In this document: piece after piece, positions 11,060 through 25,243 of the stretch
Layout: every line of letters begins with the position of its first letter
Position numbering within the stretch: position 1 is the first letter of the stretch
Assembly (NCBI RefSeq): GCF_042767895.1
Contig: NC_091560.1
Location: 25,915,301 to 25,945,300, forward strand
Direction of reading: 5' to 3'
Source: Penaeus vannamei
Lineage: Eukaryota > Arthropoda > Malacostraca > Decapoda > Penaeidae
DNA: 30,000 bases
Program-made: the position numbers and the translations under genes
Notes under the pieces: model-generated
What the model saw: the letters and a program-made list of their open reading frames with translations, nothing else
Database searches by the model: none
What the model was told of the DNA's origin: nothing

Positions 11060-11850
11060 CATGACTGATAATCAAAATGTTTCTCAACAATGAAAATGCC
11101 ATAATCTAGTCCAGGTAACTTTCGTCCTTAAAACAAGCGAACAAAAACATTATTACAGCAACTACAAGGGATTTAGACACGAATGACGCTCTTGTCAATC
11201 AACTACAATGGGCTCTTTAACACTAAGTAAGCCTATATCTTTACGAAGGTTCTTATTGCTAATAAAATACATTGCAACCTATATATTCATGAAGTCAATA
11301 TATGTATATACAGTTATAGTCATCATGAGCAAGACTTGCATCCTTTACGAAAGAAACGCACTTACCTGTCCACATTAAAATTCGTAATTACTGTAAACAG
11401 CAAGTCATTGAGAATTCTCGTGTAGAAATCAAGAAATTGTCGTTATTTTTAAGCCTACATCTCATTTCCTACTCAACAATAAGAATTATATAACAGTGAT
11501 AATGATGAATTTATTACCGATAACAAAAGGATAATGTTGATTATAACTATGATAGTAACGAGAAGAAGAAAGAGTATTTATCACAATAACAACAATAACT
11601 GTCTCTGCCGGGAACTGAACCCGGTATTACCTATTCATTTGTGTGTCTATTTATTTGTTTATCTTTTTATATTTGTTTACCTTTTTCAGAGAGTTCCTTC
11701 CCATGACTTTATATAATGATAATTATGGAAGCATGATTTCTCTGATTTCATGATTTTCCAATGTACTTGCATAACTTGTATAATGATTATGATAGTTATG
11801 ATAATAAACAAAGGCCACTAATTATACTGCAATTATATTACAATATCACC
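11060..11850 (+). repeat. Composite repeat fragment (M5, tRNA-like remnant, M0)
   Basis: M5 runs from AATCAAAATGTTTCTCAACA to about 11470. An AATGATGAATTTATTACCGA block follows, then a tRNA-like T-arm remnant at 11601-11630, then M0 (GTTCCTTCCCATGACTTTAT) at 11693-11850. The M5 CA/TA slot (around 11300) is unexpanded here. The preceding 10909-11059 is low-copy. Confidence 0.75.
11601..11630 (-). pseudogene. tRNA-like remnant, T arm only
   Basis: On the minus strand it reads CCGGGTTCAGTTCCCGGCAG, a T arm with a B-box-like core (GGTTCAGTTCC). The D and anticodon arms present at 18749 and 21397 are missing. It sits at the same point of the composite repeat. Confidence 0.55.
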
Positions 11851-11859
11851 AAAATAACC

Positions 11860-12495
11860 CATGTTACTGTTTCCCATTCCTAATTCCTGTCCACTATGTT
11901 CTATCACAATAGTACACTAAATACTTCAAACGGATTTCCCGGGATGAGCCACCAAAATAAACATGGCTACTGGAATCCTAGTCCACAGTCTCCGTCACTG
12001 AGCATCCTTTTATTTTCGATATGAGGCTCATGCGGTCACACCCTATGCTGTTATCACTTATCCTTCTCTTATAGTTGGAAAGATACATGCATCAGGACTC
12101 TTCTGGGTCTCAGAAAATTTTTATTCTATTTATTACTTTTCACTCTTTCTGCCTACCATCCGACTTAATTTCTTGTTCCCAGACTGATACATTTTAATCA
12201 ACAATGCAACGGATTGGAACTGCGCGTTGTTTTGCACTCGTGATTTCATTTTTGTTTCTGCTAGTCCATCACTTGGCGTCACCCTTCGTCACATAATGTA
12301 TTCGCCACTCCGGGTCATGGCGCTTCTATCTTTCGTAACTGCCTCCTTCCCTGTTGACCGCTCGAGTCCTCGCGATATTATTCTACTTCTGACGTCTTGT
12401 CCCAGCTTGTTTGTTTGGCCCGTCCAGATGGTATGTGCTTTGCCCGCTTGTTCGCGTGATGATTAATTCCTTCGTGTATCTACGACATATATAGA
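11860..12495. other. Low-copy island, possible decayed LINE tail on minus strand
   Basis: This is the least repetitive part of the first half. Minus-strand frames are broken by stops, but two neighbouring fragments read GRAKQTSWDKTSEVE and then, in another frame, EAVTKDRSAMTR. These loosely resemble the GRxxxxW...A.DR..W tail of LINE ORF2 proteins. The match is weak, and the plus-strand frame at 12227-12466 shows nothing recognisable. Confidence 0.2.
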
Positions 12496-12607
<112 letters not shown>

Positions 12608-12850
12608 TGGGGTGGGAGGGGAGATCGAGAGAAAAAAGATGAGGGGAGGAGAAAAACAGCCAGACATACAGATTCATTTTGTTTAGGAGAAAATGATAAG
12701 AATAAAAGTGAACGCAGTCAAAATTTTACAGCAACGAGGATCAATACTGACACGAATGAAAGTGTTGTTTGTCACTCAGCCACTGTTGCACAAGGGTCGC
12801 TAGCACCAAGTAGGCTTATTGCATTGTGAATATTCTCATTGCCAGAGAGG

Positions 12851-12851
<1 letters not shown>
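12608..12851 (+). repeat. Repeat module shared with 22950-23200
   Basis: GATTCATTTTGTTTAGGA, ACAGCAACGAGGATCAATAC, GACACGAATGAAAGTGT and TATTGCATTGTGAATATTCT are shared in order with 22990-23195. The block is also related to M3 and M5 of the composite repeat (ATTCATTTTGCTGAAAAGGA; ACACGAATGATAGAAAACGA), so it is probably an old subfamily with an internal deletion. Confidence 0.8.
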
Positions 12852-12933
<82 letters not shown>

Positions 12934-12934
12934 G

Positions 12935-13024
<90 letters not shown>
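12852..13024. repeat. (CA)n microsatellite
   Basis: Pure CA apart from a CGCACGCACG interruption near 12929-12939. It is flanked on the right by CAGATAGAGAGTACAGAAAG, similar to 23258-23280, where another CA tract lies close by. Confidence 0.98.
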
Positions 13025-13026
<2 letters not shown>

Positions 13027-13099
13027 TAGAGAGTACAGAAAGAGAGAGATGTGGACTCTCACTCTGAATTCCATTCTCTCTCCCTCTTTCCGATATATC

Positions 13100-13132
13100 C
13101 TCTCTCTCTCTCTCTCTCTTTCTCTTTCTCTA
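13100..13132. repeat. Short (CT)n tract
   Basis: CT dinucleotides with two TTTCTC interruptions. Confidence 0.9.
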
Positions 13133-13262
13133 CTGTTATAACTACAGTTATAACAACAGCAGTAATAATGATTAAAAAAATAGTAAGAACAACTGACGTC
13201 TTATTAAGGTTAAAAATCATATTAACAATCATAAATAACTAAATAAAAATGTGACTGTGTTT

Positions 13263-13292
13263 GTCTCCGCCGGAAGTCGAGCCTGATCCTTA
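13263..13292 (-). pseudogene. tRNA-like remnant, T arm only
   Basis: The minus strand reads AGGCTCGACTTCCGGCGGAG, a decayed B-box region. It starts the alternative 5' half at the place where 24248-24316 has a full tRNA-like sequence. Confidence 0.5.
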
Positions 13293-13766
13293 CGAAGAAA
13301 GAGTGTGCAAAAAATAATTAACCACAGAAGTATTTTTTTAGAAGTGTTTATAAATATCTTATAAGTGTATTTGTTTATTCTTCCTTTTCTTTTGTTTGTC
13401 TATTCCTTTGCATAGATTTGTAAAATGAGGATACAGGAATCAGCCTTTCTCGGATTAGGTTATTTTCCCCATATGTTTCGAAATGACAGTGACTTATATG
13501 ATGACAAACGAATGCCACTCATTCTTCAACTAATGATTAGAAATATAGCAATGATAATAATACTAATACCGATAAGGAAATCACAAAGTTAATAATAATG
13601 ATTCTGATAGTAAGGCAAGAGTAAAGACGATAATATAATGATAAGGAATTATGTAATGGTTTCCGACTTTGTATCTTTTGTTACCATAGCAATAAATGTA
13701 ATCAAATCAAGAATGATATTGAATATATATACATCATTGATAACAGTAGTATTTTATCTCCCCCCC

Positions 13767-13806
13767 TTTCTCTCTCTCTCTCTCTCTCTGTCTCTGTCTC
13801 TCTCTG

Positions 13807-13892
<86 letters not shown>

Positions 13893-13900
13893 TCTCTCTC
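13767..13900. repeat. (CT)n with (CACTCT)n hexamer array
   Basis: CT at 13768-13805 is followed by about 14 CACTCT hexamers (one TTCACT variant) and a terminal CT run. The plus frame gives Thr-Leu repeats. The equivalent slot at 24895-24912 holds only about 18 bp of CT. Confidence 0.95.
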
Positions 13901-14127
13901 GTTGGCTATTTTTGACTTTGAGTCTAAAATTATTTTAATACCTACATGGTAACATAAGACAATGGAAAATAAGCATCGTGAAAACGTAATATACTATTTA
14001 GAAAAGAAATTAATTTCGTTAAGAAACAAACGTATCAAATGTAGGTTAAGACTACCTACAAATGGAACACAGTAAGAGTTAAAGCCCACAAATAGATTTT
14101 ACGATGGTAATAACATCAGTAAAAGAT

Positions 14128-14143
14128 GGAGAGAGAGAGAGAG

Positions 14144-14241
<98 letters not shown>

Positions 14242-14257
14242 GGAGGGAGGGAGGGAG
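14128..14257. repeat. (GA)n microsatellite, (GGGA)n edge
   Basis: GA of about 108 bp ends in AAAGAGGGAGGGAGGGAGGG. The flanks match those of the GA arrays at 25139 and 26139. Confidence 0.98.
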
Positions 14258-14492
14258 CCAGAGAGGGGATAGAGAAGTGGAAAGAAAAAGAGATGTAGAG
14301 AGAGAGGGATTTAATAGAGAGACACTCCAGAAACAGATTCATTTTGCTGAAAAGGACACAATGATATTGGAAATAAATGTGAAAACAGTATCTATTCCCA
14401 CCGGAAACAATCAAATCCAGTCCATATAAGATTCTTCTTCAACACCATATCATATCTATCGTAAGCAAAGAGGGAGAGTTACATACACACAG

Positions 14493-14605
<113 letters not shown>

Positions 14606-15482
14606 CGGGTGGAGAGAGAGATAAAGAAACAGATCAAGAGAATGAGAAAATGAGACATATTTATATATAAAGAAAGAGTTTGAGAGGGGTAGACACATAA
14701 AGACATATTCATTTTTTTCTGAAAATAAAAGGTTTCTCAACAGTGGAAATGTTACAGCTAAGCACATTTCGTTCTTAAGACAAAACAAAAAACAGTACAG
14801 CAACCGCAAGGGAATTAGACACGAATGATCGAAAAATAAATGATTGTCGCTTGTCAATCAACTCTTCAGGGATCTTTAACACTAAGTAAGACTACATTAT
14901 TATGAGTGTTCTTTTTCCTAATAAAATACATTACAACCTATACATTCTTGATGTCAACATGTACATACAGTTATATTCATCATGAGCAAGACTGAAATAA
15001 TTTACGAAAGAAACACACATAAATTAAAATTCGTAATTACCCTCAAAAGTATGTCATTGAGACTTCTAATCGTGTGGAAACATTAGTTTTTACATAATAA
15101 TGATTATAATAAAACTGTTATTTTCATTATCAATAACAAAAACAGTGATAATAATGATGGTTATAGTAAAAATATATAAAATAATGATAATGATATTGAT
15201 AATGATGACTGCAATAATGACTTATTCTAAAAATGATAATAAAAGTAGCAACAATTGAGAAAATGCCACCAATGATAAGAATGATATAACAATGATAATG
15301 ATTTTGTTACCGATGAGAAAAGGATAATATTGATCATAACTATGATAGTAATTAAGGATTTATCATAATAAAAACAATTATTAAAAATAATAAAAGAAAA
15401 TAGAGCAAAGATTTTATAACATAATTGTGTTCTTAAAATCAACATTAACACAGAATATGCATACATGATTGATAACAATAAC

Positions 15483-17775
<2,293 letters not shown>

Positions 17776-18357
17776 CAGTCCCAGTCCCAGTTCCAGTTCC
17801 AGTCCCAGTCCTAGTCCCAGTTCCAGTCCCAGTCCCAGTCCCAGTCCCAGTTCCAGTTCCAGTCCCAGTCCCAGTTCCAGTTCCAGTCCCAGTCCCAGTC
17901 CCAGTTCCAGTCCCAGTTCCAGTCCCAGTCCCAGTTCCAGTTCCAGTCCCAGTTCCAGTTCCAGTCCCAGTTCCAGTCCCAGTCCCAGTTCCAGTCCCAG
18001 TCCCAGTTCCAGTCCCAGTCCCAGTCCCAGTTCCAGTTCCAGTTCCAGTTCCAGTTCCAGTCCCAGTTCCAGTCCCAGTCCCAGTCCCAGTCCCAGTTCC
18101 AGTTCCAGTTCCAGTTCCAGTCCCAGTCCCAGTTCCAGTCCCAGTCCCAGTCCCAGTCCCAGTCCCAGTCCCAGTCCGTTCCAGTCCCAGTCCCAGTCCG
18201 TTCCAGTCCCAGTCCCAGTCCGTTCCAGTCCCAGTCCCAGTCCGTTCCAGTCCCAGTCCCAGTCCGTTCCAGTCCCAGTCCGTTCCAGTCCCAGTCCGTT
18301 CCAGTCCCAGTCCGTTCCAGTCCCAGTCCGTTCCAGTCCCAGTCCCAGTCCCAGTCT
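17776..18357. repeat. (CCAGTY)n hexamer minisatellite with higher-order units
   Basis: CCAGTC and CCAGTT hexamers are mixed without an obvious order to 18176. From 18181 there are four exact 22-bp units, (CCAGTC)x3 plus CGTT, ending at 18268, then four exact 16-bp units, (CCAGTC)x2 plus CGTT, ending at 18332. The hexamer length keeps all frames open, giving long Gly-Thr and Pro-Ser frames that are artefacts. Confidence 0.97.
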
Positions 18358-18748
18358 CCACATAATCATTATCATTATTCGGATTGGAATCAAAATCATT
18401 GCGTATAACTATTGTTTTTACCATTATTGCAGTTATTTTTTTTCATGAAGGGAAACAGGATAGAAAGGAACCCAAAAAGAATGTTTCTATTTGTAAGTAC
18501 TCACATATATTGTTATTGTCAATTCATTTATGATTATCACATTTGTTATTACCATCCTTAGAGTTATTATTCTTAGAACCATATCACTGCTACTGCCGCT
18601 AGTTTATCATTATTATATCATTACTGTTCCTGGTCTTCTTGTTTTGTTTTGTTATTATCAACATCATTATTATTATTCTAACCTCGTTATCTCACGAACG
18701 ATAGCTATTACAATAACTATATGTAAAAAAAAAAAGAAAATGGTAATC

Positions 18749-18817
18749 GTCTCCGCCAGGAATCGAACTCGGAATTTCCGGTTTACAGGCGGCTGCGTTA
18801 ACCGTTACACCATGGAG
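18749..18817 (-). pseudogene. tRNA-like unit (SINE head or tRNA pseudogene)
   Basis: The minus strand has A box TGGTGTAACGG, a full match to TRGYNNANNNG. It has a 7-nt anticodon-type loop (CTGTAAA) and a B box AGTTCGATTCC, one mismatch from GGTTCGANTCC. The acceptor stem pairs only partly. A T run (complement of AAAAAAAAAAA at 18725-18735) follows 14 bp downstream, as a Pol III terminator would. The sequence is closest to the Gln/Glu class of tRNA. Imperfect acceptor and anticodon stems argue against a working tRNA. Confidence 0.7.
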
Positions 18818-18859
18818 GTATATAAACATCGTAAGTGGAAATATATTTACATAACATTA

Positions 18860-18984
<125 letters not shown>

Positions 18985-20044
18985 TTATATTTATATTTTT
19001 ATATTTATGTTTGTTAACTTGTTTATCAATTTTATGTGTGTAATTATCTATTTTTTTGTGTGTTTATGTATTTATCTTTTAGATATTTGTTTACCTCTTT
19101 ATAGACAGTTCCTTCCCGTAAGTTTATATAATGATAATGATGAAAGCAAGATTGCTCTGATTTCGTGACTTTTCTCCCGTGTTTGTAAAATAATGATAAT
19201 TATGGCAATGAATAAATGTCGCTAATCATACTGCAAATCATGACAAGAATGATATAACAGTGATAATGATGATTTTGTTACCGATAAGAAAATGATGACG
19301 TTGATTATGACTATGAGAGTAACAATAAGAAAAGGGAGTTATCACATAAACAACAATTATGGAAAATGTAAAAAGATATGACAAAGATTTTAGATTATGT
19401 GGTTACCATATTACTATGAATGATTAAATCAACATACGTATAGAATAAACATGTAATCATTATTATGATCCTGATTGGTATCAAAATAAATGTGTATAAT
19501 CAGTATTGTTTTTACTCTTTTTACATTTACTTTTATCATTATTATGAAGAGAAACATGAAAGAAGGGATCCTGAAATTTGTTTATATTTGTAAACACTCA
19601 TATACTTTTCATATTATGTTATTGTAAATTTATTTATCATTATCACCGTTGTTATTGCATCATTGCTCCCATTATTCTTAACGTTAATAGAATGATTATC
19701 AACACTCCAATTGCCATTAACGTATCATTATCTTTATATTATTGTTATCACAGTTGCCATCATGTGTTGGCCAGACCCATGATTACACTTGGAAAATGCT
19801 TATAAACTGGTAGTCTAGTTTGTACATTTTGTACTTTTTCTTTGCTGTTGTTTATTCCTATTCTGATATCCTGGAAATTTCTGTTCAATTCTTTAACTTT
19901 TTCTTGCCTCAAGAAAATTTCATTTGGAACTACTGCAAAATATTCAATTAACGTCTACACCCTGCAATCTAGTCCATATAAGTTTCTTCTTCAACACAAT
20001 ATCATATTTTTCGGAAGTAAAGAGGAAGAGGCACATCCACACAG

Positions 20045-20135
20045 GTAGAGAAAGGAGAGAGAGAACGAGAAAAAGAGAGAAGAGCAGAGAGAGAGAAAGA
20101 GGAGGGGGAAGGAGAGGCGTCAGGCAGAGAGATAT
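20045..20135. repeat. Impure GA tract in M3/M4 slot
   Basis: GAGAAAGGAGAGAGAGAACG and similar purine-rich sequence, then GGCGTCAGGCAGAGAG at the start of M4. It is unexpanded compared with 14495 and 17118. Confidence 0.85.
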
Positions 20136-20965
20136 ATAAAAAGATAAAGGGAACGAGAAAATGAGATAAACATATATTAATATAGAAAGAGAAAGTTTTA
20201 ATAGAGGTAGCCTATTAATTTTTATAAAAAAAAACAATGATATTAAAGATCAAAATGTTTCTTAACAATGGAATTATTATGATTTAGTCATTAAAACAAA
20301 ACACAACAACAAAAACATATTACAGCTACTGCAAGGGAATTAGACACGAATAATAGAAAAGAAAAAACATTGTCGCTTGTCCACCAACTGCTCAGGGCTC
20401 ATTAACACTAAGTAGGCCTATATCACTAGGGATGTTCTTATTGCTAATAAGATAGATTACAACCTGTATGTACTTGATGTCCACATATATGCAAAATTAT
20501 ATTCATCATGAGCTAAACTGAAATTATTTACAAAAGAAACGCACATACTTGTAAACATTAGAATTCGTAATTAATTACTGTAAACAGCGTCATTGAGAAT
20601 TCTGCTCGTGTAGAAATCAAGAAATGACCGTTATTTCTAAGCTATCTCATATCCTACTCATTAGATTAGTCAAAAAAATACTTTACATATTAATTATGAT
20701 AATAATTATCATTATTATAAATCACAACAGCATTAATGGTGATAATAATGACTGATAATATTGATATTGATAATGATCGTAATAGTGAAAAAAATGAAAT
20801 AATGATAATGATATTGATAATGATAATGATAACTGCAATAATGGCATTTTCTAAATATGATGATAAATGTAACAACAATTAACAGATGCCAACAATGATA
20901 AGAATAAGAAAACAATGGCACTGATGATATTGTTACAGATAAAAATACATGATTGATGATAATTC

Positions 20966-21006
20966 TCTCTCTCTCTTTCTCTCTTTCTTTCTCTTTCTCT
21001 CTCTCT
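20966..21006. repeat. Short impure (TC)n in M6/M1 slot
   Basis: CTCTCT with TTTCTC interruptions, about 40 bp. This is the unexpanded state of the slot that holds 275 bp at 15483. Confidence 0.9.
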
Positions 21007-22219
21007 TATAATCATTATCATTATCCAGATTGTTATTAAAATCATTGCATATAACTAGTATTGTTTGTACCATTTTTATCATAATTATTATCAGGAAGAG
21101 AAACAGGAAAGAAGGGAACCCAAAAAGATTGTTTCTACTTGTAAGTATTGTATATCTTTTTATATCAGACTATTGTTAATTAATTTATAATCATTACCTT
21201 TGTTATTGCCATCTTTACTGTAATTATTCTTAGAACCATGATCATCACTGCTACTGCCGTTAGCTTGTCATTATCATTATAGAATTATTATTCCTGTTCT
21301 TGTTTTTTATTTTATTATTAATATTATTACTTTTATTATTGTTATCTTAAGAAGGATGGCTACTTCAAATAACTAAAAAAAAAAATATAGCAAATTGTTT
21401 CCGCCGAGAATCGAACCAAGAATTCCCGGTTTGGTGGCGGTTGTGTTAACCGTTACACCATAACACAGAAACAGAGAGTTGTAGAATTATATTTAAATAA
21501 AAGGAACAAAAAAGAAAAAAAAAATATTTCTATATCCATTTGTTAACTTTTTAGTTATGCTTTTGTTTTTGTGTGTTTTACATATTTGTTTATCATGTTT
21601 ATAATAATCATAATGATGTAGGCAGGATTTCTCTGATTTGGTGAATTTTCTCCCATGTTTGTGTTTCTATAATGATATTGGCAGTCATGACAATGAAAAA
21701 ATGCCGCTAATCATACTAACCAATGATAAGAATGATATAAAAGTGACAATGATAATTTTGTTGCCGATAGGAAAATGATGTTGATTATAACTTAGTACTA
21801 TGAGTGATTAAATCATCATTAGCATAGAATATATTCACATAATTGATACCAATAAATCTCTCTTCTCTCCCCATCACAATTTTGTAATCATTATTGCTAT
21901 CATGACTGGTATCAGAATCATTGAGTATAATCAGTATTATTTTTACCCTTTTTACAGTTACTTTTATTATCATGAAGAGAAACAGGAATTAACGGAACCC
22001 GATATATTATGTTATTGTCGATTCATTCATCATTATCACCGTTGTTATTGCATCATTACTGTCATTATTCTTAACGCTATTAGAATAATAATCAACATTG
22101 CTACTTCCATTAGCGTATCATTATATCATCATTGTTATTATAGTTGCCAGCAGGTTTAGGCCAGGACCATGATTATGCTTGGAAAAGACACTGGTAGTCT
22201 AGTTTGTACATGTTATACG
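21007..22219 (+). repeat. Composite repeat copy 6, truncated in M2
   Basis: M1t 21008-21350, tRNA-like 21397-21466 (minus), M0 21600-21850, an unexpanded CT slot (21857-21872), M1 21885-22165 and M2 from 22166. M2 breaks off after GTACATGTTATACG into a T25 run and TA arrays. M1 has a deletion after GAACCCGATATATTATGTTA. Confidence 0.85.
21397..21466 (-). pseudogene. tRNA-like unit (SINE head or tRNA pseudogene)
   Basis: The minus strand has A box TGGTGTAACGG (full match) and B box GGTTCGATTCT (one mismatch). The loop region is CCACCAAACCGG, so the anticodon differs from the other copies. A T11 run follows downstream (complement of AAAAAAAAAAA at 21375-21385). The sequence beyond the T run (TAGTTATT...AGATAAC on the minus strand) also matches that beside 18749, so flank and head moved or duplicated together. 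Confidence 0.7.
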
Positions 22220-22244
22220 TTTTTTTTTTTTTTTTTTTTTTTTT
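22220..22244. repeat. Poly(T) run, T25
   Basis: Uninterrupted T at the truncation point of copy 6. It could be the poly(A) tail of a minus-strand retroposed sequence or a simple homopolymer. Confidence 0.95.
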
Positions 22245-22265
22245 GGCACATTTTGATTCTCATTA

Positions 22266-22267
<2 letters not shown>

Positions 22268-22324
<57 letters not shown>

Positions 22325-22359
22325 AAAATATGTATGTATGTATATGTATGTATAGATAA

Positions 22360-22429
<70 letters not shown>

Positions 22430-22434
22430 CAGCC
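22268..22434. repeat. (TA)n arrays with GTATGTAT interruption
   Basis: TA at 22268-22322 and 22362-22428, separated by ATATGTATGTATGTATATG-type sequence. Confidence 0.97.
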
Positions 22435-22556
22435 TTCCAAATCCGTCGTTGCACATGTGCCTTTCCCAATCTGCGCTACCACGCTGTCGCAGGGCGGGTT
22501 GGTCAGGGTCCTTTTACGACTATACTTTGGAAGTATTCTTTGCACGTCCCCCTATA
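22435..22556. other. Unique 120-bp island inside TA arrays
   Basis: CCTTTCCCAATCTGCGCTAC to GTCCCCCTATACA is GC-rich, has mixed composition and is not found elsewhere in the window. Frames crossing it are short and continue as Tyr-Ile repeats. I do not recognise it. Confidence 0.6.
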
Positions 22557-22558
22557 CA

Positions 22559-22639
<81 letters not shown>

Positions 22640-22658
22640 GTATATATATATATATATG

Positions 22659-22741
<83 letters not shown>

Positions 22742-22834
22742 GCATATATATATAGATAGATAGATAGATATAGATATAGATATAGATATAGATATAGATA
22801 TAGACATACATATATATGTGTGTATATATATATT

Positions 22835-22923
<89 letters not shown>

Positions 22924-22935
22924 GTATATATATAT
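22557..22935. repeat. (TA)n and (GATA)/(TATAGA) compound arrays
   Basis: TA at 22560-22634 and 22665-22738, GATA at 22754-22769, TATAGA hexamers at 22768-22804, then TA at 22846-22911 and ATGT tetramers. About 380 bp with no other sequence. Confidence 0.97.
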
Positions 22936-22942
22936 GCATATG

Positions 22943-23205
22943 TGTGTGTGGGGCGGGGGAGGTGATAAGAAAGAGAGAGAGAGAGAGAGAGATAAAGATT
23001 CATTTTGCTTAGGAAAAAATGATAAGAAAAAAAGTGAAAGTTAGATCTAGTCCATATAATTTTCTTTTTTATATTACAGCAACGGGGATAATTATTGACA
23101 CGAATGAAAGTGTCGCTTGTCAGTCAACCACTGTTACACAATGGTCGTTAGCAACAAGTGGGCGTATTGCATTGTGAATATTCTTATTGGCAGTAAAATA
23201 AACCA
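22943..23205 (+). repeat. Repeat module shared with 12608-12851
   Basis: It starts at GTGTGTGTGGGGCGGGGGAG, has a GA run at 22972-22992, then GATTCATTTTGCTTAGGA, TAGTCCATATAATTTTCTT (an M3 motif missing from the 12.7-kb copy), ACAGCAACGGGGATAATTA and GCATTGTGAATATTCTTATT. Confidence 0.8.
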
Positions 23206-23316
23206 GTTATATGATAGGTATTATCAATAGTATTTATCATATGCAGAGACACAGAGAGGCACACACACAGATAGAGATTAGAGAGTTGTGGACACACTCT
23301 CATTCTCTCTTTCTTT

Positions 23317-23318
<2 letters not shown>

Positions 23319-23410
<92 letters not shown>

Positions 23411-23429
23411 TCAAACACACACACACACA
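23319..23429. repeat. (CA)n microsatellite
   Basis: CA with single ATACAC and ATCAAACAC interruptions. Its left flank GTGGACACACTCTCATTCTC parallels GTGGACTCTCACTCTGAATT at 13051. Confidence 0.97.
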
Positions 23430-23730
23430 TCCCAAAACGTCTGTATTTATTTTGCTGAAAACGACACGAACTGAAAAGACGTTTAAAGGTGTTTAACACC
23501 ATTAGAAACGATGATTGAATCCAAAATAATAATAAAAAATATATATGTACATAACAGCAACTGCATGAGACATTTCTATCAAATGCACATACACACTCAA
23601 AATCGTAATTACTGTGAATTAGAATAATAAAGGTAATAACAATAATAATGATAATTATTATAATAGTAATGATTAAAATGATAATGACGATAATGATGAA
23701 GATAATGTTCAAGAAATGTTAATGAAAGCA

Positions 23731-23906
23731 GCCAGTCTGTTAAAATTGTACGAGGCCCGACAATATTTATAATACGGACAACTATATCCACAGAAATAAA
23801 TCTGTCAGATGGGTAAACTGAGATGCCTTTATTTCTGCGCCTCTGCGTGTCTGTATATATAAATATTCATTGGGTGGGCCTCGCACACTTTTAACAAACG
23901 AGCCGG
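23731..23906. mobile_element. Short inverted-repeat (MITE-like) element
   Basis: The left end GTTAAAATTGTACGAGGCCC and the reverse complement of the right end, GTTAAAAGTGTGCGAGGCCC, match with few differences. The similarity continues outward (GCCAGTCT against GCCGGCTCGTTT) and inward to AATATTTATA. The element is about 176 bp, non-coding, with an AT-rich interior. Partial copies lie at 4127, 9281, 10726 and 16868. No clear target duplication is visible, so the superfamily is unknown. Confidence 0.6.
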
Positions 23907-23942
23907 TAGAATATACATCCGTACATTATACATAAATACATA

Positions 23943-24043
<101 letters not shown>

Positions 24044-24138
24044 CTATCTCTCTCTCCGAATTTCAAACACCATTTTATTTTCCATCTCTTTCCAATATTT
24101 TCCTTCTCTCTATTTCTCTCTAGTGTTATAGATATAGT

Positions 24139-24142
24139 GATG

Positions 24143-24187
<45 letters not shown>
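24139..24187. repeat. (AAT)n microsatellite
   Basis: About 14 AAT/ATA trimers after GTGATGATAATAAT. It is the only trinucleotide array of this size in the window. Confidence 0.95.
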
Positions 24188-24190
<3 letters not shown>

Positions 24191-24247
24191 GATGTTAACA
24201 AAATCACCCCGTCTTCATAAAAAAAAAACTACATAATAAATAATAAT

Positions 24248-24316
24248 GTCTCCGACAGGAGTCGAACCTGGTATACCCGCTTCAGAGGCGACTGCGTTAA
24301 CCGTTACACCACAGAC
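24248..24316 (-). pseudogene. tRNA-like unit, best preserved copy
   Basis: The minus strand has A box TGGTGTAACGG and B box GGTTCGACTCC, both full matches. The 7-nt loop CTCTGAA has T33 and anticodon CTG (Gln), closed by a CGC/GCG stem. GTCT at the 5' end can pair with AGAC at the 3' end, but the rest of the acceptor stem is imperfect and about two bases short. A T9 run follows (complement of AAAAAAAAA at 24220-24228). It is likely a Gln-type tRNA-derived SINE head or a tRNA-Gln pseudogene. Confidence 0.72.
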
Positions 24317-24364
24317 TTGATATGTAATGAGCGTATAAGAAAAAAAGAAATTACAATAGAAAGA

Positions 24365-24388
24365 TTTTTTTTTTTTTTTTTTTTTTTT
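24365..24388. repeat. Poly(T) run
   Basis: T24 followed by GGAGGGGGAGGG. It lies within copy 7, between the tRNA-like unit and the CT slot. Confidence 0.95.
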
Positions 24389-24494
24389 GGAGGGGGAGGG
24401 ATTGCTTCTTTATATTTTATGTTTGTCTGTGTATTTGTTTATTCATCTGTTTTCCATTATAAGTCTATTTCTTCCCCTAATTTTGTTTTTATCC

Positions 24495-24498
<4 letters not shown>

Positions 24499-24585
<87 letters not shown>
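24499..24585. repeat. (TC)n microsatellite
   Basis: Pure CT of about 87 bp, flanked right by GAAAGCAGGTTTTCCCAGAT. The same point of copy 3 (near 13430) has no array at all. Confidence 0.98.
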
Positions 24586-24588
<3 letters not shown>

Positions 24589-25137
24589 AGCAGGTTTTCC
24601 CAGATTAGGTTATTTTCTCCCCATGTGCTTTGAAATGACAATGACTTATGGCGATAAATAAATGGCACTTATACTACAACTAATGATTAAAAATATGGTA
24701 ATGATAATGAATTTGACACCGATAAGGAAATCACAAAGTTGATAACAATAATGATTCTGATACTAAGACAAAAGTAACAACGATGATGATATAATGATAA
24801 GGAATTATATAATGTTTTCAGACTATTTATCTCTTATTACTATTAAATATGAATGAAATTAGCAATGATATAGAATATGCATTCACCACATGTCTCTCTC
24901 TCTCTCTCTCTTTCATGCTTTTATCCGTTGACGTTGGCTATTTTTGACCATGAGGTTAAAATTATTTCAATACTTGCATGTTAATATAACAGACAGGAAG
25001 ATAAGCATCGTGAAAACGTAATTAAATAGGTAACAAACATGTCAAATAAGGTTAAGATTCCCGACACATGCAATACAGTAAGGATTAAAGCCCACAATTA
25101 GATTTTAACTATAGTTACAACTTCAGTGAGAAATGGG

Positions 25138-25243
<106 letters not shown>

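Noticed and set aside
24248..24316. Functional tRNA-Gln gene
   Set aside because: The anticodon loop CTG and both promoter boxes fit, but the acceptor stem is imperfect and short, and related degenerate copies occur at four other points of the same repeat.
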